Assembly (NCBI RefSeq): GCF_003265325.1
Contig: NZ_QGNX01000001.1
Span: forward strand, 930,001 to 994,000
Source of the DNA: Oceanibium sediminis
Lineage (GTDB): Bacteria; Pseudomonadota; Alphaproteobacteria; Rhodobacterales; Rhodobacteraceae
Direction of reading: 5' to 3'
DNA length: 64,000 bases
Each line of letters starts with the position of its first letter. The first letter of the stretch is position 1. Positions 24,798-31,775 of the stretch are shown here, piece after piece. Under the pieces are notes generated by a model. That model was not told where the DNA came from and made no database searches. It saw only the letters and a list, made by a program, of their open reading frames with translations. The translations under genes and the position numbers were made by a program.

Positions 24798-25385
24798 ATG
24801 ACTGATCTGAACCGCTTCAATACCTGGATGGGTCGCCTGGCCATCGCTGCCTTCGCGGTGCTGGCGCTGGTGGTGATCGTCACCGTGCGCCCCTGGTCGG
24901 ACAGCACCGCGGCGCTGCGCCCGGACACCGGCGAGCGTGCCGCCGCGCTGGACGAAGAAGCGATTCCAGCCGTGCTGGGCGAACTGCTGGCCCGCGTCTA
25001 CGCCGCCTTCGGGGCAGAAGAAGAGGGCGCGATCTACGACGGGCTGGCCAGTGCCGTGTCCGACGCTCTGCTCAGCGATCTCTACCTGCAACGCCGCCTC
25101 GCGCAGGTGACCGCGCCTCCCGAGACCGCCGGCTCGGCCGAGATCACGGATGTCACCCTCAACGAACTGGACGTCCTGAACCGGGGCGAGGACGGCTACC
25201 GCCTTGCTGCCACCTGGACCGTCACCGGCATCCTTGGCCACGAGGATCACCGGCACGAGCGGGTGAACCGCTATTCCGCGCAGATGACCCTTGGCCCTTC
25301 GGCGGGGGAATGGCGGCTGACGGCCTTCGACCTCGACCAGGTGCAGCGCCAGGATGTGCCCTTGTTTCTGGACCCGTTCGAATGA
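24798..25385 (+). CDS. Membrane-anchored periplasmic protein with a His cluster; first gene of the metal cluster
   Basis: I do not recognise this family with confidence. The 195 residues start with one membrane segment (about 13-30), with the rest predicted periplasmic. The C-terminal half holds WTVTGILGHEDHRHERVNRY, with three His at 148-153 and a beta-rich look, ending LDPFE. The His group and the neighbours suggest metal contact. It overlaps the ABC ATPase as ATGA, so it is probably an accessory subunit of that transporter. I recall similar small proteins beside MacB-type ABC genes in zinc-regulated operons of gammaproteobacteria, but cannot confirm homology. Confidence 0.85.
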   Translation: MTDLNRFNTWMGRLAIAAFAVLALVVIVTVRPWSDSTAALRPDTGERAAALDEEAIPAVLGELLARVYAAFGAEEEGAIYDGLASAVSDALLSDLYLQRRLAQVTAPPETAGSAEITDVTLNELDVLNRGEDGYRLAATWTVTGILGHEDHRHERVNRYSAQMTLGPSAGEWRLTAFDLDQVQRQDVPLFLDPFE

Positions 25386-26056
25386 TCCGTATTGACGACC
25401 TGGACTTTTCCCACGCCGGGGGCGGTTTTCGCCTGCATGTCCCGCAATTGAACGTCGCGCAGGGCGAGAAGGTGGCCGTCGTCGGGCCTTCGGGTACGGG
25501 AAAGACCACGCTGTTGCACCTGCTTGCGGGGCTGCTGACGCCGCAATCGGGCACGGTGCAGGTGGACGGCACGCCCGTGCCGCACCTGTCGGATGCCGCG
25601 CGGCGGCGGTTCCGCATCAACCGCATCGGCTTCATCTTTCAGAACTTCGAGCTGATCGACTACCTCAGCGCGGGGGAGAACATCCTCTACCCCTACCGCG
25701 TCACGGACGCGTTGCGGCTGGATGCCTCCGTGCGCGCCCGCGCTACCGCGCTGGCCGAAGCGGTTGGCCTTGGCCACCGGCTGGGCTCCAAGCCCGCGGC
25801 GTTGAGCCAGGGTGAAAAGCAGCGTATCGCGATCTGCCGCGCGCTGGTCACGCAGCCCGCCTTGCTGCTGGCGGATGAGGCGACCGGGAACCTGGACCCG
25901 GAAAACAAGCAGATGATCCTGGACCTGCTGTTCACCCAGGCCGAGGCGGCGGGCGCGACGCTGCTGGCCGTCACCCATGACCACGCGCTGCTGCCGCGCT
26001 TCGACCGGGTGATCGACTTCAACGACTTCCGGTCCAAGGCGGGGGCAGGGGCATGA
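25382..26056 (+). CDS. ABC transporter ATP-binding protein, LolD/MacB type
   Basis: An ABC ATPase of 224 residues with all motifs: Walker A GPSGTGKTT, the Q-loop region IFQNFELID, signature LSQGEKQRI, and Walker B LLLADEATGNLD. The sequence type belongs to the LolD/MacB/HrtA group, which powers mechanotransmission rather than classical import. It overlaps the preceding gene and the permease gene by 4 bases each, so the three products should form one complex. An upstream in-frame ATG at 25310 lies inside the preceding gene and is not the start. Confidence 0.93.
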   Translation: MIRIDDLDFSHAGGGFRLHVPQLNVAQGEKVAVVGPSGTGKTTLLHLLAGLLTPQSGTVQVDGTPVPHLSDAARRRFRINRIGFIFQNFELIDYLSAGENILYPYRVTDALRLDASVRARATALAEAVGLGHRLGSKPAALSQGEKQRIAICRALVTQPALLLADEATGNLDPENKQMILDLLFTQAEAAGATLLAVTHDHALLPRFDRVIDFNDFRSKAGAGA

Positions 26057-27225
26057 GGGGCGCGATATTCCTCGCGCTGGCCTACCTGCGCCACAACCTT
26101 GGCCGCTCGCTGGTGCTGATCCTGTCGATTGCGCTGATCCTTTTCGTGCCGCTGGCCACGCGGCAGGTCCTGTCCGTGTCCGAGGACCAGCTGACTGCGC
26201 GCGCCGCCGACACGCCCCTGATGGTCGGCGCGCGCGGCTCGGCGCTGGACCTGATGATGAACGGGCTCTACTTCAGCGCCGACCGCCCCGAGCCTGTGAC
26301 CATGGCCGCGACAGAACGCATCTGGGCCAGCGACCTGGCCATCGCGATCCCGCTTTACGTGCGCTATACCGCCGGGGGCGCGCCGGTGGTGGGTACGACG
26401 CTGGACTACTTCGACTTCCGCGGGCTGAAGGTGGCAGAGGGCCGCGGCCTGGCCGTGCTGGGCGAGGCGGTGCTTGGCGCGCGTGCCGCCCGGCGGCTGG
26501 GGCTTGGACCCGGCGACCTGCTGATCAGCGACCCGGAGAACCTGTTCGACCTGGCCGGTAGCTACCCCTTGGAAATGAAGGTGACCGGCGTGCTCGCCCC
26601 GACGCAGACGGCGGATGACGACGCGGTTTTCGTGGACCTCAACACCGCCTGGGTGATCGAGGGGCTGGGCCATGGTCATGACGACGTGGTGACCAGCGGC
26701 ATGGCGGTGGGCGAGGCTGAGGGCAACGTCACCGCGAATGCCGCCCTGACCCGCTACACCAGGATCACGCCGGACAATATCGACAGTTTCCACTTTCACG
26801 GCGCGCCGGAAGGCTACCCCGTCTCCTCGGTCATCGCGGTGCCCTGGGACCAGCGCGCCGCCACCATCCTGCGCGGGCGCTACCTGCACCCCGAGGACAC
26901 CACGCGGATCGTGGTGCCCGAGGTGGTGGTCGAGGGGCTGTTGCAGACGATCTTCCGCATCGGGCGCATCCTGGACGCGGTTTTCGTGGTGGTCGGCGCG
27001 GCCGCCGCCGTGGCGGTGGCGCTGGCGCTCTACCTGTCGCTGAAGCTGCGCGGGGACGAGATCGCGACCGCCACGCGCATCGGCTGCCACCGCTCCGCCA
27101 TCTGGCGCATGGTCGCTGCCGAAGTCGTGATCATCGCCCTGGCGGCACTGGCGCTGACCGGCGTTGCCCTGGGCCTGCTCGGGCCCTATCTGGATAGCCT
27201 GGCCATCTGGCTTATTACATCTTAA
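26053..27225 (+). CDS. FtsX/MacB-type ABC permease, HrtB/DevC-like
   Basis: A permease of 390 residues with the type VII layout: one N-terminal membrane helix (about 18-35), a periplasmic domain of some 270 residues, and three C-terminal helices. The last region, LKLRGDEIATATRIGCHRSAI, is the cytoplasmic contact typical of FtsX-domain proteins. The periplasmic part contains GHGHDD and FHFHG, unusual His groups that fit a metal-linked role. Such transporters move or extract periplasmic or membrane substrates and are rarely importers. Its metal link here comes from the neighbours. Confidence 0.9.
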   Translation: MRGAIFLALAYLRHNLGRSLVLILSIALILFVPLATRQVLSVSEDQLTARAADTPLMVGARGSALDLMMNGLYFSADRPEPVTMAATERIWASDLAIAIPLYVRYTAGGAPVVGTTLDYFDFRGLKVAEGRGLAVLGEAVLGARAARRLGLGPGDLLISDPENLFDLAGSYPLEMKVTGVLAPTQTADDDAVFVDLNTAWVIEGLGHGHDDVVTSGMAVGEAEGNVTANAALTRYTRITPDNIDSFHFHGAPEGYPVSSVIAVPWDQRAATILRGRYLHPEDTTRIVVPEVVVEGLLQTIFRIGRILDAVFVVVGAAAAVAVALALYLSLKLRGDEIATATRIGCHRSAIWRMVAAEVVIIALAALALTGVALGLLGPYLDSLAIWLITS

Positions 27226-27239
27226 GGAGTTTTCCCCCA

Positions 27240-27995
27240 ATGCTACGTTCCCTTTTGCTGGCCGCGGCCCTTTTCATTCCCTCGGCGGCGCTGGCGCATT
27301 TCGGCATGGTGCTGCCGCCCAAGGCCATGATCGGCAAGGAGGACGGGCGCGAGATCCCGGTCACGATCGCCTTCACCCACCCGTTCGAGGGGATCGGCCT
27401 CGCGCTGGAGCGCCCGGAAGTCTTCGTGCAGGACCCCGAGGGAACCCGCACCGACCTGAGCGGCGACCTGGCCGACGTGCCCCTGTTCGGTGAGCCCGCC
27501 TATGAGGTGAACGTGCCCCTGTCGCGCCCCGGCGTCTATGCCATCGCCATGACGCCGCCGCCCTACTGGGAACCGGCCGAGGATGTCTTCATCGTCCATT
27601 ACACCAAGACCTATGTCGCCGCGTACGGGGATGACACCGGCTGGGATGCGACGCTGGACCTGCCGACGGAAATCGTGCCCGTCAGCCGCCCCTTCGGCCT
27701 GTGGGCCGGGAACGTCTTCCAGGGCCAGGTGCTGATCGACGGCGAACCCGCCCCCTTCGCCGAGGTGGAGGTCGAGCACTGGAACACCGAGGGTGTCGCC
27801 GCGCCCGATGAGCTGATGATTACCCAGACGATCAAGGCGGACGGCGCCGGGATCTTCACCTACGCGCCGCCCGCCTCCGGCTGGTGGGGCTTTGCCGCGC
27901 TCAGCGAGGCGGACTACACCCTGCCCCAGGACGGTGCCGAGAAGGCGGTGGAACTCGGCGCGGTGATCTGGGTCCATTTCGAGCCATGGAGCTGA
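27240..27995 (+). CDS. Exported DUF4198 protein with predicted mature N-terminal histidine
   Basis: A protein of 251 residues with a signal peptide. Cleavage after A-L-A would leave His20 as the first residue of HFGMVLPP. The DUF4198 family is associated with nickel/cobalt uptake systems (NikK-like) and folds as beta-sandwich domains. Two such halves seem present, about 20-125 and 140-250. An N-terminal His can bind metal through its amine and side chain. The ATG at 27240 has AAGGAG 9 bases upstream. It lies in the middle of the metal cluster, between the permease and a NikL-like gene. Confidence 0.88.
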   Translation: MLRSLLLAAALFIPSAALAHFGMVLPPKAMIGKEDGREIPVTIAFTHPFEGIGLALERPEVFVQDPEGTRTDLSGDLADVPLFGEPAYEVNVPLSRPGVYAIAMTPPPYWEPAEDVFIVHYTKTYVAAYGDDTGWDATLDLPTEIVPVSRPFGLWAGNVFQGQVLIDGEPAPFAEVEVEHWNTEGVAAPDELMITQTIKADGAGIFTYAPPASGWWGFAALSEADYTLPQDGAEKAVELGAVIWVHFEPWS

Positions 27996-27996
27996 T

Positions 27997-28335
27997 ATGA
28001 GACATGTTTTCCTGACGGCTGCGCTGTTCCTGACCGCGACCCTGCCCGCGCAGGCGCATCGGCTGGTGGTCTACGCCACCGTCGATGCCGATGCGGCGCA
28101 GATCGTCGTGGAAACGAAGTTCTCCAACGGCAACCCGGCCCAGCTTGGCGATATCCGCCTGCTGGACGCGGATGCGCAGCCCCTCGGCACCTTTCCGCTG
28201 GAACGGGGCGGCCTGACCCGGATAGACATTCCCGAAATCGGGGCTGAAGGCGGTATCACGGTGGAGGTCGAGACGGACGAGGGCCATGACGACTACTGGG
28301 TGCTGACCCCCGCCGACCTGGGTATGGAACCATGA
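27997..28335 (+). CDS. Small exported NikL-like protein with predicted mature N-terminal histidine
   Basis: A protein of 112 residues with a signal peptide ending A-Q-A before His21, so the mature form would start HRLVVYATVD. This resembles the start of NikL-type periplasmic components of nickel/cobalt transporters. The remainder is a single carboxypeptidase-regulatory-like beta domain (IRLLDADAQPLGTFPL). No membrane segment follows, unlike full NikL. It is one base after the DUF4198 gene and overlaps the ZnuA-like gene as ATGA. Confidence 0.83.
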   Translation: MRHVFLTAALFLTATLPAQAHRLVVYATVDADAAQIVVETKFSNGNPAQLGDIRLLDADAQPLGTFPLERGGLTRIDIPEIGAEGGITVEVETDEGHDDYWVLTPADLGMEP

Positions 28336-29195
28336 GGCGCGCCGCCAGCCTTGCCGTCGCCCTGCTGGGCCTTTGTGCCGCGCCGCTTCTGGCCGCCGAT
28401 CCGCCCCGCGTGATCGCGGTCAGCGGGCCGCTGGCCTATTTCGCCAGCGCCATCGCTGGCGACAAGGCCGAGGTGGTTTACCCCGTGCCCGAGGGGCAGG
28501 ACCCGATGCTCTGGCGGCCCGCGATCGCGGAGATAGCCGAGATCCAGTCCGCCGACCTGATACTGCTGAACGGGGCGGGTTTCGCGGACTGGACGACCAA
28601 GGCCAGCCTGCCACGGGCGCGCACCGTGCTGACCAGCCGCGCGCTGGAAGGCGCGTTCATCGAGGCGGCGACAGCCGTCACCCATTCCCATGGCGGGGAG
28701 GGGGCGCATTCCCATTCCGGCGCGGTGCCCCAGACGTGGCTCGATTTCGCGCAAGCCGCCACTCAGGCAGAGGCGGTCGCCTCTGGCCTGAAACGCTCGC
28801 TTCCGGGGGGCGAAATCCAGGCCGGGCTGGTCGCGCTGAAGGCGGACCTGGATGCGCTCGATGCGCGTGCGAAGGACGTCGGGGCGGCCTTGCAGGGGCG
28901 GACGCTGATCGCCTCGGGGCCCGGACTGGCCTATTTCGCGCGTGCTTACGGCCTGGACCTGCGGGAACTGGCTTGGGTGCCGGGCGCGCCGCTGGACCCG
29001 GCCGCGCTTTCCGCTGCGATGGAGGGTACCGAAAATCCGGCGTTCATCTGGATGGCCGCGCCTGACGCTGCGGCAGAAGCGGCTGTGGGGGCCATGGCGC
29101 AGGTGCGCTTTGACACCGGCGCGGATGATCCGGCGGATTTCCTGGCGCTGATGAACGCAAACCTGGATGCACTGGCGGGGCTGGGCGGCAGCTGA
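28332..29195 (+). CDS. ZnuA-like periplasmic protein lacking the canonical metal ligands
   Basis: A cluster A-I type solute-binding protein of 287 residues with a signal peptide. Fold landmarks are retained, but the usual ligand positions differ. DPH reads DPM (57-59), the PHxWLD region reads PQTWLD (133-138), and the segment before YFARAYGL reads SGPGLA without His. A His-rich loop, THSHGGEGAHSHSG (117-130), remains. It probably binds metal through the loop or acts as a chaperone, not as a standard zinc importer partner. No ZnuB/ZnuC genes are near. It is the last gene of the operon. Confidence 0.87.
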   Translation: MRRAASLAVALLGLCAAPLLAADPPRVIAVSGPLAYFASAIAGDKAEVVYPVPEGQDPMLWRPAIAEIAEIQSADLILLNGAGFADWTTKASLPRARTVLTSRALEGAFIEAATAVTHSHGGEGAHSHSGAVPQTWLDFAQAATQAEAVASGLKRSLPGGEIQAGLVALKADLDALDARAKDVGAALQGRTLIASGPGLAYFARAYGLDLRELAWVPGAPLDPAALSAAMEGTENPAFIWMAAPDAAAEAAVGAMAQVRFDTGADDPADFLALMNANLDALAGLGGS

Positions 29196-29202
29196 GCCGC
29201 CC
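29183..29202. terminator. Convergent-end hairpin of the metal cluster
   Basis: GGGCGGC-AGCTGA-GCCGCCC, a perfect 7-base stem whose loop contains the stop codon of the ZnuA-like gene. The convergent DUF4198 gene ends 9 bases further on. It could serve both transcripts. No T tract is present. Confidence 0.55.
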
Positions 29203-29210
29203 CCCAAGAG

Positions 29211-30005
29211 TCACTCGATACGATAGGTCAGCGCCGCCCAAAGGGTCTGCCAATGGGCTTTGGTAACCGATTTGATCTGCTCGCCCGGCAGGCCGATGTG
29301 CACCGCGTTCACCATGTATTCCGCCCCCGCCCGGCGCGGAACGCTGACCTGACCTTCGGCGCCCGTGGTCAGCTTCAGCTCTTCGACCGCCTCGCCCTCG
29401 CGCACGAAGACAAAGACCGGAACGTTCGCCGCCGGTTCCCCGCCGAGCAGGACAGCCACCCGGATATCCCCGCCCGAGGTATAGGGGTTGTCCAGCGCCA
29501 CCAGCTCGTAAGGCATGCCCACGGGGCGATCCGCCCCGGCGCCGCTGCCCACGGCGACCAGCGCCTTCACGTAGCGGAAGTAGGATTCGCGGATATCCTC
29601 GGTCGGCAGTTTCAGCGCGGCATGTTCCTCAAGCGCCCAGTCCAGCCGCTTGCCTTTCACGAAACGCTCGAACTTGGTGTAGTTCGCATAGGTCAGGGTC
29701 GACACCGGCGACGCGTGGTAGAGGATGTGCAGCCCGTCGCCCTGCGTGGGCACGTTGAACGCGGGTTTCTGCCCCATCTCCCCCGGAACGCCGTTGGTCT
29801 GCCCGCCGCCGATCACGCCTGAGCGTTTGAACGCCCCTTCGGAATAGCCGTATTCGATCCCGGCGAATTCCTCTCCGTTGATCGTTTTCGCCTCGATCCG
29901 CGCGCCGGGGGCGACGGTGTAGTCCAGCGGCTCGATCCAGAATTCATGGGACATTGCCGGACCGGCAAGGGCAAGGCTCAGCAGGGCAGGCAGAAGGCGG
30001 CGCAT
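29211..30005 (-). CDS. Second exported DUF4198 protein, convergent to the metal cluster
   Basis: A protein of 264 residues with a signal peptide; cleavage after A-M-S would leave His20 as mature residue one (HEFWIEP). The DUF4198 pattern is clear, including the long loop with FNVPTQGDGLHILYH and the C-terminal YMVNAVHIGLP. It is on the opposite strand, 15 bases from the cluster end, with its own start (GGAGAG before the ATG at 30005). It could have separate regulation yet take part in the same metal pathway. Confidence 0.88.
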   Translation of the reverse strand: MRRLLPALLSLALAGPAMSHEFWIEPLDYTVAPGARIEAKTINGEEFAGIEYGYSEGAFKRSGVIGGGQTNGVPGEMGQKPAFNVPTQGDGLHILYHASPVSTLTYANYTKFERFVKGKRLDWALEEHAALKLPTEDIRESYFRYVKALVAVGSGAGADRPVGMPYELVALDNPYTSGGDIRVAVLLGGEPAANVPVFVFVREGEAVEELKLTTGAEGQVSVPRRAGAEYMVNAVHIGLPGEQIKSVTKAHWQTLWAALTYRIE

Positions 30006-30207
30006 GGGAACTCTCCGGGTTCGATCGTTTCCCGTTGATACTTAGGGCGAACACCGGGACCCGTCCAGCGGCGGGCGCGGGCTGCTCAAGGTCGGGCGCA
30101 GTCGCGCCTGCGGATCCTGTCATCGCGCTGTTGCAGCATCCTGCGACAAGGCACTAGGATATGGCGCTGGTGTGACGCGCTGAACGAGTGACAGACAGGG
30201 GGCCTTC

Positions 30208-30966
30208 ATGGCGGATTTCAACGGCAAGGCGGTGATCGTCACGGGGGCGAGCCGCGGGATCGGGGCAGAGACGGCGAAAGCCTTCGCGGCTGCCGGCGCG
30301 CATGTCGTCCTGTCCGCCCGGAGCAGCGACCTGATCGAGGCGCTGGCCGACGAGATCAACGCAGCCGGCGGCACCGCCGTGGCGCAGACCGCCGACGTCG
30401 GGCGTTGGACGGATGTCGAGGCAATGATCGAGCGCTGCCGCGCCAGCTTCGGCAAGGTGGACATACTGGTGAACAACGCCGGGGTGATCGATCCGATCAG
30501 CCCGCTGGCGAAATCCGACCCCGAAGCCTGGAGCGAGGCGATCGATATCAACCTCAAGGGCGTCTACTACGGCCTGCGCGCCGTGCTGCCGCTGATGAAC
30601 GCGCGCAAGAGCGGCGTGGTCGTCAACATCTCGTCCGGCGCGGCGACCAGCCCGCTGGAGGGGTGGAGCCATTATTGCGCTGGAAAGGCGGGCGCCAAGA
30701 TGCTGACCGCCTGTGCCAACCGCGAGGCCGCAGCGGGCGTGCGGGTGATCGGCCTTTCTCCGGGCACGGTGGCGACGGACATGCAGGTGAAGATCCGCAA
30801 ATCCGGCATCAACCCGGTCAGCAGGCTCGACCCGTCTGTCCATATCCCGGCGGACTGGCCCGCGAAGGCGATCCTGTGGCTGTGCACCGATGCCGGCAAG
30901 CCCTTCGACGGGGACGACGTGTCGCTGCGCGACCCGGACATCCGCGCCCAGGTGGGCCTTGGCTGA
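30208..30966 (+). CDS. Short-chain dehydrogenase/reductase
   Basis: A classical SDR of 252 residues. The NAD(P)-binding motif TGASRGIG is at 13-20, NNAG is in the middle, and the active site has Ser in ISSGAA and SHYCAGK with Tyr and Lys. R38 after the second strand hints at NADP preference. The substrate is unknown. It ends 4 bases before the convergent senC, in the place where regA lies in Rhodobacter reg loci. The space upstream (30006-30207) holds no gene I can support. Confidence 0.9.
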   Translation: MADFNGKAVIVTGASRGIGAETAKAFAAAGAHVVLSARSSDLIEALADEINAAGGTAVAQTADVGRWTDVEAMIERCRASFGKVDILVNNAGVIDPISPLAKSDPEAWSEAIDINLKGVYYGLRAVLPLMNARKSGVVVNISSGAATSPLEGWSHYCAGKAGAKMLTACANREAAAGVRVIGLSPGTVATDMQVKIRKSGINPVSRLDPSVHIPADWPAKAILWLCTDAGKPFDGDDVSLRDPDIRAQVGLG

Positions 30967-30970
30967 GGCG

Positions 30971-31588
30971 TTACAGAGCCTCGGCGAAACAGGCGATATC
31001 CTCGGCCATTTCCTCTGCCGGCAGGTCGCGGCGGAAGAAGCCCAGCAGCCCTTCGCCCGGCGCCATCAGGTAGCTGAGCGTGGAGTGATCGACGAGATAG
31101 TTCTCCTCGTCGTTGGCGCGCGCGCCGTAGACGCGGTAGGCGGTCTTCGCGGCCTCCACCTCGGCCTCGGACCCGGTCAGCCCAACCATGCGCGGGTGCA
31201 TGTAGCTGATGAAATCTGCCATCACCTCTGGCGTGTCGCGCGCCGGGTCCACGGTGATGAAGATCGGCTTCACCTGGATGCCCCGTTCTTCGAGGATATC
31301 CACCGCCTCGGCGTTGCGCGCCACGTCGAAGGGGCAGACGTCGGGGCAATAGGTGTAGCCGAAGTACAGCAGCGACAGCTCGTCGATCACCTCGGCGTCG
31401 GTGACGCGCACGCCGTCGTGCCGGACCAGCGTGAAGGGGCCGCCGATCAGGTCGGACCCGCCGGCGACGCTGCCCCCCTCGCACTGGGCGAAGCGGCTCT
31501 CGCGGTTGGAGAGCAGGATCCAGCCCGCGCTTGCCAGCAACAGGACAAGCAGGGCGCTGAGCGCGGCGATCAGGGTGGTGCGGGTCAT
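30971..31588 (-). CDS. senC: SCO1/SenC copper chaperone
   Basis: A thioredoxin-fold protein of 205 residues, anchored by one N-terminal membrane segment. The copper ligands are C81 and C85 in YCPDVC and H168 in VDHST. SCO proteins deliver copper or reduce the CuA site of cytochrome oxidase. In Rhodobacter this gene (senC/prrC) is divergent from regB and helps signal redox state to it; the same divergence is seen here. Start ATG at 31588. Confidence 0.94.
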   Translation of the reverse strand: MTRTTLIAALSALLVLLLASAGWILLSNRESRFAQCEGGSVAGGSDLIGGPFTLVRHDGVRVTDAEVIDELSLLYFGYTYCPDVCPFDVARNAEAVDILEERGIQVKPIFITVDPARDTPEVMADFISYMHPRMVGLTGSEAEVEAAKTAYRVYGARANDEENYLVDHSTLSYLMAPGEGLLGFFRRDLPAEEMAEDIACFAEAL

Positions 31589-31644
31589 GTGCGTCTCTTG
31601 CAGGCAGTGGACGGGTGCGCCCTAGATAGGCGGCGGCCCGCGCC

Positions 31645-31659
31645 TTGGCAAATGACCAA
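31645..31659. promoter_or_regulatory. Inverted repeat in the senC-regB divergent region
   Basis: TTGG-N7-CCAA lies between the divergent senC and regB starts. The arrangement resembles FNR-like or other dimer-binding sites only loosely. It is recorded as a candidate for oxygen or redox control of the pair, without further support. Confidence 0.3.
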
Positions 31660-31775
31660 ATTGTCACCCATGCCGTCCGCCTTGCGTCATGACCCGGCCG
31701 CCCCGGCGGCGCGATATCCCCGCCCCGGCCACCAAGACGCTGGCGTTGCCACGCGCCGGGCGGTTATGAAAAGGC

